From assembly GCA_944326815.1 (NCBI GenBank), contig CALVFI010000008.1, positions 29,297 through 93,296 of the forward strand: a DNA stretch of 64,000 nucleotides, given 5' to 3'. The translations under genes were made by a program, and so were the position numbers. Of this stretch, positions 36,885-45,689 are shown piece after piece. Each line of letters opens with the position of its first letter. Positions within the stretch are counted from its first letter, which is position 1. The notes beneath the pieces are model-generated. The model was not told where the DNA came from. It saw nothing but the letters and a program-made list of their open reading frames with translations, and did no database searches. Origin of the DNA: an uncultured Rikenellaceae bacterium. Its GTDB lineage: Bacteria; Bacteroidota; Bacteroidia; Bacteroidales; Rikenellaceae.

Positions 36885-39413
36885 ATGCCCGGATTACGAC
36901 TTTTGTTGTTATTCTTGCCGTGTTTATTGTCCTGCGCAGGACTTTTTGCAGAGGTTTCTCCGTCGGGATTGAGTTTTTATTCCAATGACCGCCCTATCGC
37001 CGAGCGGACGCGATATGATGTGTTTGATGGTTATAAGAAAATCAAAGGAGACTCTTTGGTGATCGCTTTTGATTTGGCGATTACCGATCCGGCAGATTTC
37101 GGACATATTATGGATATTTTCTCGAAAACCGAACAGGAGTTCAATCTTGTACTGGTCAATTTCAGGGATAAAGAGTTCGTATATATCGATTTCAACGAAA
37201 TGTCGTCGGGGGTCAAACTCTCGTTTCCGATCGCCAGAAGCGAGTGTCGGGACGGAAAGTGGCATACGATTCGGCTCTGTTTTGACCGGGTGGGGAAGGA
37301 GATCGGATTGACGGTTAACGGTTCAGAGAAAAAGGTGCCCTATGATTTTCCGGGAGGGCTGAAAGAGATGATGGCCGTTTTTGGCCGTTCGGCCAAATAT
37401 ACCGATGTCCCTCATATGGCAATTCGTAATTTGCGCTATGAAGATGGCCGCTCCACTTATTATTTCCCTTTTACCGAGACCTCGGGCGAAACCGTACACG
37501 ATCTTCGGGGGAAAGCCATAGGAGTGGTTGAATGCCCTGACTGGATGGCGAACCGTTATTACTATTGGAAAAAGGAACGAGAATTCTGGCAGACGGGTTT
37601 GACCTATATTGCCCATGACAGTTACCGACATAAGATTATCGGATATAGTTATGATTCCACTTTCGTCTATGACATCAACGGGAGTGATTTTGCTTGTCAG
37701 GCCAATGATTATCCGGAGCGTTTCCAACTTACCTCCGGGGGGCTGTTTTATAACGAAATTAAAGATGCATTTTTTCTATATAATACGTTGCCGCGATCGA
37801 GAGATCCATATTCCATAGCAATGTATGATTATGCAGGGGACTTGTATATTCCGATGGATCGGGCGGTAGCGGCCAGTAAACTGCATCACCATAATGTATT
37901 TACAGATAGTCGCGGTGAGAAATTATATCTTTTTGGCGGCTACGGTAATTATAGCTACTCGAATCATATATACAGTTACACTCATGGTTCGCACCGATGG
38001 AAAGAGGAGTGTTTTTCCGGAGATACGATCATGCCGCGTTTCTTTGCCGCATCGGGAACGGATAGCCAGAAGAGTGAATCGGGTGTGGTCTATCTTTTTG
38101 GCGGTTTCGGGAATGTTAGTGGCAGACAGGAGGATGGCGCTCGGAATCTATATGATTTCTATCGAATCGATGTCGATCGTCGACATATTCGCAAAGTCTT
38201 CGATATGGCGCTCGATTCCCTCCATTTTGTCCCGGCGGGACAATTGGTTGCCTTGCCTCAACAAGGGTATTTTTATATTTTGGCCTATGACCACAATGAA
38301 CCCAAGACCCGAGGATATGTATATCGAATCGGAATGGATGGCGGATCGTTGCAACGGGTTTCGGATGGAATAGATATCGTTTCCGAAAAGATAGAGTCAG
38401 AGGTTTATTTCTTTTATGATGCCTTCTACCAGAAGATGATATGTGTTACTCAGGAGATAGTTCCCGAGAAAGGAGTCCATATTACCTTGTATTCTCTGTC
38501 TTTTCCTCCCTGTGTGCCGATGACGATGCTTGAGAATCGGTCTTCGGGCGTGTGGTGGGTTTCCGGATTGGCATTGATTGTCATTCTGACAGGTTGCGGA
38601 ATCTGGATGTGGCAACGTCGGAAGAGAACGAATGCTTCTTCAGAAGGTGTCGTGGAGCAGAGCCGCTCGGAAGAGGATATGGAGGTAAAGACCATCCATG
38701 AGCCGATTCGTAATTCGGTGTGGTTGCTGGGAGATTTCTGTGTCCTTGATCGGGATGCCCGGGATATTACCTATCGTTTCAGTTCAAAAATCCGACAGCT
38801 GTTTCTGCTCGTATTGTTGAACTCAGGAAAAGAGAATGAGGGTATCTCTTCGGCAGAGATATCTTTGGAACTTTGGCCGGAGAAGGAAGACTCCAAGAAT
38901 ATCCGAGGTGTTACGGTCAAGGCATTGCGGGATGTTCTGGTTGATTTGGATGGCGTGGAGTTGATCCACGAGAATCATAAGTGGCATATAGCGATAGATC
39001 CTACGGTATGTATTTGCGATTATACGATTATTATGAACGCGTTGCCTGCTCAAATGCAGAAAGGTTCTGATTTTACACTCCGATTGATTGAACTTTTAAT
39101 GCGGGGCAGTTTCATGCCTCTCTATAATTATAAATGGCTGGATTCTGTTAAAGTGCGTTTTGAGGAGCACGTGGAGCGGTTGATTCGACCATGTCTGGAA
39201 ACCGCTCTATCGGCACGGGATTATCCATTCGTTTATAAACTGGTGAATTGTCTCCAGTTTACGCACCCTCTCAACGAGGAGTACCTCAGAATACAATTGA
39301 AGGCATTGAGAAGTATGGGGAAATACGATCAAGCCTTATCTAAATTTCGTCTGTTTGCAGAAGAGTATCGTAAGTCTTATGGGACTGAACCGAAACAAGA
39401 CAATTTTTTATAA
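36885..39413 (+). CDS. transmembrane one-component regulator: LamG-like, Kelch, TM, winged helix, BTAD
   Basis: 842 residues. Signal peptide 1-23. LamG-like jelly roll about 30-205 (DGKWHTIRLCFDRVGKEIGL). Kelch-type propeller about 230-545 with YLFGGYGNYSYSNHIY and YLFGGFGNVSGRQ. One transmembrane helix about 556-575 (VSGLALIVILTGCGIWMW) followed by RRKR. Cytoplasmic winged helix of the OmpR/SARP type about 605-690 (FSSKIRQLFLLVLL, SAEISLELWPEKEDSKNIRG), then a BTAD-like helical domain about 700-842. The protein can sense a ligand outside and bind DNA inside without a phosphorelay. It lies directly upstream of susC/susD, its likely target. Confidence 0.82.
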   Translation: MPGLRLLLLFLPCLLSCAGLFAEVSPSGLSFYSNDRPIAERTRYDVFDGYKKIKGDSLVIAFDLAITDPADFGHIMDIFSKTEQEFNLVLVNFRDKEFVYIDFNEMSSGVKLSFPIARSECRDGKWHTIRLCFDRVGKEIGLTVNGSEKKVPYDFPGGLKEMMAVFGRSAKYTDVPHMAIRNLRYEDGRSTYYFPFTETSGETVHDLRGKAIGVVECPDWMANRYYYWKKEREFWQTGLTYIAHDSYRHKIIGYSYDSTFVYDINGSDFACQANDYPERFQLTSGGLFYNEIKDAFFLYNTLPRSRDPYSIAMYDYAGDLYIPMDRAVAASKLHHHNVFTDSRGEKLYLFGGYGNYSYSNHIYSYTHGSHRWKEECFSGDTIMPRFFAASGTDSQKSESGVVYLFGGFGNVSGRQEDGARNLYDFYRIDVDRRHIRKVFDMALDSLHFVPAGQLVALPQQGYFYILAYDHNEPKTRGYVYRIGMDGGSLQRVSDGIDIVSEKIESEVYFFYDAFYQKMICVTQEIVPEKGVHITLYSLSFPPCVPMTMLENRSSGVWWVSGLALIVILTGCGIWMWQRRKRTNASSEGVVEQSRSEEDMEVKTIHEPIRNSVWLLGDFCVLDRDARDITYRFSSKIRQLFLLVLLNSGKENEGISSAEISLELWPEKEDSKNIRGVTVKALRDVLVDLDGVELIHENHKWHIAIDPTVCICDYTIIMNALPAQMQKGSDFTLRLIELLMRGSFMPLYNYKWLDSVKVRFEEHVERLIRPCLETALSARDYPFVYKLVNCLQFTHPLNEEYLRIQLKALRSMGKYDQALSKFRLFAEEYRKSYGTEPKQDNFL

Positions 39414-39716
39414 TATTGTTTTAGTTTTTTCGGTCAATGACCGATTGATTTTTGGAAATCAATTCCCCGATAGAAAAATAGTGGTGGGTTAACAAGAATT
39501 TTGGCCGTTTAACCCGGCGATTAATCGCGTTACTAATCCTCTGCGGCTACTTTTAACCTCGAAACACGGACTGGACTTTTCGTACAGATTCGTGTGTTGA
39601 ACCCTATTCCTAAACCACAAAAAAAGATTGCCTATGAGATTGATTCCACATGAAAGAATTTGACCAGTAACGTATATTTCTATTTTCTTTACTTTATTTT
39701 TTAAACCTAACCTAAA
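39414..39716 (+). promoter_or_regulatory. susC leader region with two inverted repeats
   Basis: 303 bases without a gene. It holds TCGGTC-AAT-GACCGA (39430-39444, perfect 6-base arms) and GGGTTAA (39486-39492) paired with TTAACCC (39509-39515). Both are candidate operators for the regulator encoded just upstream. No consensus promoter was found; TACTTTTA near 39549 is the closest -7 match. Confidence 0.5.
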
Positions 39717-42700
39717 ATGAAGACTAAAACAATTAGCATAGTGCTGCTGGCCGCATTGATTGCCATGGCGGGTACTACCAGGGCGGATGCCGCCGAGGTG
39801 CCTGTTACTGTCTCTGAGAACGGTGCTGCACAGCAATCTTTGATAAAGATAAGCGGGATAGTCAAGGATATGAACGGTCAGCCTATCCCCGGTGCTACGG
39901 TCGTGATTAAAAGCCGAAATGCAGGAACGGTAACCGGTGTGGACGGACGTTTCTCGATCGATGCTGCTGTCGGAGACCAACTTTCTATCTCTTTTGTCGG
40001 TTATGTGTCCCAGGAGTTGGTTGTGAATAGTGCGACCTCTTACGATATTACGTTGGAAGAGGATGCGGCAGTGCTCGAAGATGTCGTTGTGGTCGGGTAT
40101 GGCGTGCAGAAAAAGGCGACGTTGACCGGATCGGTGGCTGCCGTACAGAATGACGACATTATCAAAACCAAGAACGAGAACATTCAGAATATGCTCACCG
40201 GAAAGGTGCCGGGGCTGCGTGTCGTTCAGCAGAGCAGTGAGCCTGGAGCTTTTGCGATGAACTTCGATATCCGCGGTATGGGCGATCCGTTGATCGTTAT
40301 CGATGGGATACCTCGCGATAATATCGAGCGAATCGACCCCAACGACGTGGAGAGTATTTCGATTCTGAAGGATGCTTCGGCAGCCATTTATGGGGTGCAG
40401 GCGGCCAATGGTGTCGTGCTGATCACCACCAAGAGCGGCAGTAATACGGGAGATAAAATATCGTTGAATTATAGTGCCAACTTTACCTGGCAATATACCT
40501 CGGGTCTTCCCGAAACGGTCGATGCCGTCGATTTTATGATATTGTCGAACGAAAAAGGAATGAACAACATCGATGGCGGTGCCTGGCGCTATTCGCAGGA
40601 AGAGATCGATGCCTATCGCAATGGAACCCGTAAGGGAACCGACTGGTATGGCCTGGTGATTAAGGAGGGCGCTCCTCAGATGCAACACAACCTGAATATC
40701 TCGGGAGGCGGGAATAAGACCAACTACTATATCAGTCTCGGCTATCAGAACCAGGACAGTTTCTTCCGCTCCGGAGACTATAATTACGAGAAATACAACA
40801 TCCGTTCAAACATCTCCTCGAAAATCACTCGGGATTTGAAGTTGGATGTGAGATTGTCCGGTATCCTCGATCAACGGAATCGTACGACCGAGTCGGCTCG
40901 GAACATCATCTATACCATGTGGCGGCAATATGCTGTCGATCCGGTTTATGCCAACGACACGGCTCCTTATTACTATAATCCGGGAGGTAAAGGCAATCCC
41001 GTGGTCATGATGGATAAGGATCTGGTGGGGTATATCCGCAATGAGGGCAAATGGTTCCAGTCATCGATTTCGCTTCAGTACGATGCCCCATTCCTGAAAG
41101 GACTTACGGGGAAGGCCCAGTTCAGCTACGACTATGACCAGTCGGTGGATAAACAGTACGACCGGGAGTATGCCTATTATACCTACGATGAGATTAATGA
41201 TGTCTACAATTCGACCCTCATGAACACTCCGGGCAAACTGACCCGTACTTTCGGTGAGAACAAATCCATGCTTTATCAGTTCTCGCTCAATTATGTCCGG
41301 CAATTCGCCAATGCCCACAATGTGAATGCACTGTTGGTATGGGAAGGTCGTACCCGCGAAGGGGATGGCTTTTATGCTTCGCGAGAGATGTCGATCGATA
41401 TGGATGAGCTTTTTGCCGGCAATGAGTTGAACCAGATCGGAAGCATGAATACCAATGCCCGCTATAAATATGCCAATCAGTCTCTGGTAGGACGTATCAA
41501 TTATGATTATAAAGGGAAATATCTGATAGAGGGAGCTTTCCGTTATGATGCCTCTTCGCGGTTCCCGGCGGATCATCGTTGGGGTTGGTTCCCCTCCATT
41601 TCCGGCGGTTACCGCATTTCGGAGGAGAACTTCTGGAAAGACTCGTTCCTGAAAGTGGTGGAGAATTTCAAAATCCGTGCCTCTTATGGCGTTATGGGTG
41701 ATGACAGTGCGTTGGATTATCAGTTCCTGGCCGGATACAACTATCCCTCCTCAGGCTATTTCTTTGATGGCATTTATGTGAATGGTGTCGCCAGTACAGG
41801 TATTCCTAACCTGGAAATTACCTGGTATAAATCCAAGACGTTCAATATCGGACTCGATGCCGATGCCTGGAAAGGCCTGCTCGGAATCTCTGTGGATGTG
41901 TTCCAACGCGACCGGACCGGTCTGTTGGCAACCAGCGAGGCGGTTGTCCCCGGTACGGTAGGAGCCGAATTGCCGCAGGAGAACCTGAACTCCGATCGTA
42001 CGTTCGGTTATGAGATTGAGTTGCGTCATCGCAATCGGATTGGCGATTTCCAATACAATGTCAATGCCAACCTTTCCTTGACCCGTTCCAAGACCATTTA
42101 TCAGAAGAAGGCCGATTACCGCAGCCGTTGGGATAATTGGAAAAGCAACAATAATAATCGTTATAAGAACATCTGGTGGGGACTCGAATCCGGAGGCCGT
42201 TTCCAGAGTTACGAGCAGATTGCCGAACACTCTACCCATGTTTCACGTAATCAGCTTCCCGGAGACTATTATTATCAGGATTGGAATGGCGACGGATTTA
42301 TCGACGACTCCGACGAACATCCTATCGGTCTGAACAATACGCCTCTGTTGAACTATGCCTTGAACGTCGATATGTCCTACAAGGGCTTCGACTTGAATAT
42401 CCTGTTCCAGGGTGCTGCTCTCGCCAATGTGGCCTATACGGGAATGCTGCGGGAACCGTTCTGGGGTGGATTGGCCGGCCCGCTCGATATCTTCCTGGAT
42501 CGTTGGCGGCCGACGGATCCCACGGCCGATCCTTACGATCAGCGGACAACATGGATCTCCGGACGATATCCGATGATGGGAGCCCCAGTGCCCGACGAAA
42601 ACTCGGAATTCAATGTGCATAACGGGCGCTATCTGCGTTTGAAAAATATCGAACTCGGCTATACTTTCTCCTCTAAAATCGGCGTATTGCAGCGGATCGG

Positions 42701-42851
42701 CATTAAAGATCTGAGAATATATGTCAATGCTTATAATCTGTTGACCTTCTCACCGCTCGATTTCGTGGACCCGGAGCATCCCTCCAGTGAGAGCGGTTAT
42801 ATGTATCCGCTCAACAGAACGGTTTCCGTCGGGTTGAACTGTAAATTCTAA
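39717..42851 (+). CDS. SusC/RagA TonB-dependent outer membrane transporter
   Basis: 1044 residues. Signal peptide 1-24, CarboxypepD_reg-like domain about 43-125 (GIVKDMNGQPIPGATVVIKS, VDGRFSID), TonB-box region EDVVVVGYGVQKKATLTGSV, plug about 135-245 (IDGIPRDNIERIDPNDVESI, LKDASAAIYG), then a 22-strand-type barrel ending in a terminal Phe (LNCKF). No STN domain, so no anti-sigma link, which fits control by the separate membrane regulator upstream. It imports oligosaccharides together with the SusD lipoprotein encoded 3 bases downstream. Confidence 0.94.
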   Translation: MKTKTISIVLLAALIAMAGTTRADAAEVPVTVSENGAAQQSLIKISGIVKDMNGQPIPGATVVIKSRNAGTVTGVDGRFSIDAAVGDQLSISFVGYVSQELVVNSATSYDITLEEDAAVLEDVVVVGYGVQKKATLTGSVAAVQNDDIIKTKNENIQNMLTGKVPGLRVVQQSSEPGAFAMNFDIRGMGDPLIVIDGIPRDNIERIDPNDVESISILKDASAAIYGVQAANGVVLITTKSGSNTGDKISLNYSANFTWQYTSGLPETVDAVDFMILSNEKGMNNIDGGAWRYSQEEIDAYRNGTRKGTDWYGLVIKEGAPQMQHNLNISGGGNKTNYYISLGYQNQDSFFRSGDYNYEKYNIRSNISSKITRDLKLDVRLSGILDQRNRTTESARNIIYTMWRQYAVDPVYANDTAPYYYNPGGKGNPVVMMDKDLVGYIRNEGKWFQSSISLQYDAPFLKGLTGKAQFSYDYDQSVDKQYDREYAYYTYDEINDVYNSTLMNTPGKLTRTFGENKSMLYQFSLNYVRQFANAHNVNALLVWEGRTREGDGFYASREMSIDMDELFAGNELNQIGSMNTNARYKYANQSLVGRINYDYKGKYLIEGAFRYDASSRFPADHRWGWFPSISGGYRISEENFWKDSFLKVVENFKIRASYGVMGDDSALDYQFLAGYNYPSSGYFFDGIYVNGVASTGIPNLEITWYKSKTFNIGLDADAWKGLLGISVDVFQRDRTGLLATSEAVVPGTVGAELPQENLNSDRTFGYEIELRHRNRIGDFQYNVNANLSLTRSKTIYQKKADYRSRWDNWKSNNNNRYKNIWWGLESGGRFQSYEQIAEHSTHVSRNQLPGDYYYQDWNGDGFIDDSDEHPIGLNNTPLLNYALNVDMSYKGFDLNILFQGAALANVAYTGMLREPFWGGLAGPLDIFLDRWRPTDPTADPYDQRTTWISGRYPMMGAPVPDENSEFNVHNGRYLRLKNIELGYTFSSKIGVLQRIGIKDLRIYVNAYNLLTFSPLDFVDPEHPSSESGYMYPLNRTVSVGLNCKF

Positions 42852-42854
42852 AAT

Positions 42855-44783
42855 ATGCGAACGATCATGAAAAATAGAATCTGTATATTGATATTGACAC
42901 TCTGCCTGGGAGGTGCGCTCCCCTCTTGCGTGGATATGGATATTGCGCCGGTAGGTATTGTGACCAATGAAGATGTTTTTACCTCAGAAAGCGGAATTAA
43001 GGCCTATCTGGCCAAGATGTACATGGATGCTCCGTTCGACGATTTTCTCTGCAGTCCGATCGGAGGCTATAACAAAACCGGAGCCACCTCTTTCGGCGGT
43101 TGGTGCGGCCTGACTGGCGAGGCTATTGTGCGTGGGCAGTCGAGTCAAAGTGCCAAGGCCTGGTTTACCGAGGGATACCAGATGCTGCGCGAAATCAACG
43201 AGTTTCTGGAGACCTTGCCCAAGTATGCTTCGAACTTTGCTCAATCGCAGGTGGATGCCTGGCTTGGCGAAGCCTATTTCCTTCGTGCATTTGTATACTA
43301 CACGATGGCTAAGCGTCATGGTGGTGTGATTCTCGTGAATGAAGTGCTGGAGTATCCCAGTCGTGATATTTCGGAGTTCATGTTACCGCGAAGTTCGGAG
43401 GAGGATACCTGGGATCAGGTCTCTTCCGATTTCGACAAAGCCATTAGTCTGTTGGGTGAGACCAGTCAACGCGGACGTGCTAACAAATATGTGGCCGCAG
43501 CGTATAAGGCTCGGGCCATGATCTTTGCCGCGTCAATAGCCAACTTCAATGAGATTAGCCATTTTGATACGGAGCGTCAGATCCGCTTGTGCGGTATCCC
43601 GAAAGAGCGGGCTGCCGATTATTACAAACAGGCCTATGATGCTGCCAAGATGTTGGATGGCAAGTATGATCTCTATATGGCCGAATGGAAAGAGAATGAC
43701 AAACAGGCTCAGTATGAGAATTTCCTGAATATTTTCCAGAAAACGAATAATGTCGAGGCTATTTATGTGAAGGAGTTCCAGTATCCGACCTTGACCCACT
43801 CATGGGACTGTATTTTCGGTCCGTTGCAGATGCGTGTGGAGAATGTGGTGGGAGGTATTCAACCTACGTTGGATTTTATTGATATGTTCGATGGCCTCAA
43901 TAAGGATGCTAACGGGAAGGTAACCTTTATGGACGATCAAGGTCATTATATTCTGTACGATCATTTGTACGATCCGTTCCGTGAGGCCGAACCTCGTCTG
44001 AGAGCTTCGATTCTTTTCCCCGGCGATGAGTTCAAAGGCGAGGAGATTCAGGTATGGCGGGGAATTTATACCCAACCGGTGGGCGATGGAATCTCCAAAC
44101 TGTTCCCCGAGACCTCCACGGCGAAATATAATACGCATCCCGCTTTGGTTACCGCTACGAAACAGGATGCCATCGAATCCTATACTTTGCCCGATGGACG
44201 GGAGATGCCTCGGGCTGGTGCAAGTGGTTCTTTCAACAGCGCAGGTTATGGGACACAAACGGGTTTCATTTTCCGCAAACTGTTGGATGTCTCGCTGGGC
44301 GAGAATCTGAATATTCCCAAACGTTCAGAATCTGACTGGATCGACATGCGTTATGCCGAGGTGCTTTTGACCAAGGCGGAAGCTGCCTTTGAATTGAGTC
44401 TGTTGGGAAAGACCGATGAAAATTATGTGACAGAGGCATATGATGTCGTACAGGCCATTCGTAAAAGGGCTGGGGCCGAGTTGTTGACCGATCAGTCACA
44501 GTTGACACGTACGGTGATTCGGAATGAGATCCGGAAAGAGCTTGCTTTTGAGAATAAAACCTATTGGGATTTGGTGCGTTGGCGTATCTATCACAATGAG
44601 CAGGCATCCAAAAGACGCTATTTTGCTGCGATGCCTTTCTATGTCGCAGAGAACGGAAAATGGTTCTTCGATCGTAAATACAGCGAATCGTCGACAACCT
44701 ATACCTTCAATACGAAGTGGTATTATGTCGATATTCCTTCCAGTGAGATCAATAAGAACCCCAATATCGTGAAGAACCCTTGA
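42855..44783 (+). CDS. SusD/RagB glycan-binding surface lipoprotein
   Basis: 642 residues (an ATG at 42867 may be the real start). The lipobox LPSC is followed by VDMDIAPVG. TPR-like helices include YFLRAFVYYTMAKRHGGVIL, the typical RagB/SusD motif, and the C-terminal IRKELAFENKTYWDLVRWR is also standard. It caps the SusC barrel and captures glycans on the cell surface. The length is in the upper range of the family. Confidence 0.93.
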   Translation: MRTIMKNRICILILTLCLGGALPSCVDMDIAPVGIVTNEDVFTSESGIKAYLAKMYMDAPFDDFLCSPIGGYNKTGATSFGGWCGLTGEAIVRGQSSQSAKAWFTEGYQMLREINEFLETLPKYASNFAQSQVDAWLGEAYFLRAFVYYTMAKRHGGVILVNEVLEYPSRDISEFMLPRSSEEDTWDQVSSDFDKAISLLGETSQRGRANKYVAAAYKARAMIFAASIANFNEISHFDTERQIRLCGIPKERAADYYKQAYDAAKMLDGKYDLYMAEWKENDKQAQYENFLNIFQKTNNVEAIYVKEFQYPTLTHSWDCIFGPLQMRVENVVGGIQPTLDFIDMFDGLNKDANGKVTFMDDQGHYILYDHLYDPFREAEPRLRASILFPGDEFKGEEIQVWRGIYTQPVGDGISKLFPETSTAKYNTHPALVTATKQDAIESYTLPDGREMPRAGASGSFNSAGYGTQTGFIFRKLLDVSLGENLNIPKRSESDWIDMRYAEVLLTKAEAAFELSLLGKTDENYVTEAYDVVQAIRKRAGAELLTDQSQLTRTVIRNEIRKELAFENKTYWDLVRWRIYHNEQASKRRYFAAMPFYVAENGKWFFDRKYSESSTTYTFNTKWYYVDIPSSEINKNPNIVKNP

Positions 44784-44833
44784 TGTTAAGGCTAAAGAAA
44801 GAATCTATTACGGACTTAAAGCGTAGAAAGAAA

Positions 44834-45592
44834 ATGAAAAAACTGATGATAGCGGCATTGGCGCTTTGGACGGTCACCAGCCTGAGCTCCTGCCTGAAAT
44901 ATGATAATTATGAGGGTCCGAAAGAGACGCTCAAGGGAAAGATCGTCGACCAGGATGGAAATCCCCTGTGGGTGGAGTCTGGGGGTGGAATCCGGATCAA
45001 ATTGATGGACTACGGTTGGTCGGAGACCCCTTCGGAGAGATATCTGAAGGTGAAAATGGATGGAACCTATATCAATACGAAGGTGTTTGAAAGTACCTAT
45101 GATATTGTTGCCGAAGGTCCTTTTGTCCCCTTGGTACGGGTAGACGATCAGGGAGTTATCGTTTCGGACCAGACACGTAAGGGGGTAAAGGTGAAAGGGA
45201 CGACGGTCGTGGATTTCGTGGTTGAGCCTTTCTTGAAGGTCTCCTGGGTGGGAGAGCCCGTATTGGATCAGGACGGAAACCTGACCGTCCAATTCCAGGT
45301 CGTGCGGGGTACGGAGGATCCCGAATTCCAGTTGGAGGTGTACGATATGGGCCTATTCGTAAGTACGACCCAGTATGTCGGTGAGAATAACTATGACAAG
45401 GAGAGGTCGATTAAAATCTCCGATAGCGGGGAGGCAACATCGAAACTCGGACAAACCATATCGTTGACTACCCCCGTGGCTCTGAAAAGCGGAAATACCT
45501 ATTATGTTCGGGTAGGAGCCCGTCTGAATTACTCTCTTTTCAATGGATTGACTTACAACTATACCGATGTTCGGAAAATAATCGTACCTTAG
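44834..45592 (+). CDS. DUF3823 surface lipoprotein
   Basis: 252 residues from the ATG at 44834, where MKKLMIAALALW begins the signal; a frame from 44780 overlaps susD by 4 bases but adds a charged non-signal leader. The lipobox SLSSC is followed by LKYDNYEGPKETLKGKI and a beta-sandwich-rich body, matching DUF3823. Such proteins are the usual third gene of susCD loci and are thought to bind glycan on the surface. A stable hairpin follows the gene. Confidence 0.8.
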   Translation: MKKLMIAALALWTVTSLSSCLKYDNYEGPKETLKGKIVDQDGNPLWVESGGGIRIKLMDYGWSETPSERYLKVKMDGTYINTKVFESTYDIVAEGPFVPLVRVDDQGVIVSDQTRKGVKVKGTTVVDFVVEPFLKVSWVGEPVLDQDGNLTVQFQVVRGTEDPEFQLEVYDMGLFVSTTQYVGENNYDKERSIKISDSGEATSKLGQTISLTTPVALKSGNTYYVRVGARLNYSLFNGLTYNYTDVRKIIVP

Positions 45593-45601
45593 TATCAGGG
45601 A

Positions 45602-45648
45602 ACCGGCGGAGACGGAAAGAAGCTCTCCTCTCCGCCGGTGTTATTTTT
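45602..45648 (+). terminator. hairpin between the susCD unit and the GH92 gene
   Basis: ACCGGCGGAGA (45602-45612) pairs perfectly with TCTCCGCCGGT (45629-45639), followed by GTTATTTTT. It could stop or attenuate transcription so that the enzymes are made at a lower level than SusCD. Confidence 0.75.
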
Positions 45649-45689
45649 CGTATTTCATAAGGTATTTTATCATTTATAATGACTATCCA

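Noticed and set aside
39489..40688. Long antisense frame over the susC start
   Set aside because: No signal, no domain, and it overlaps the clear SusC N-terminus.
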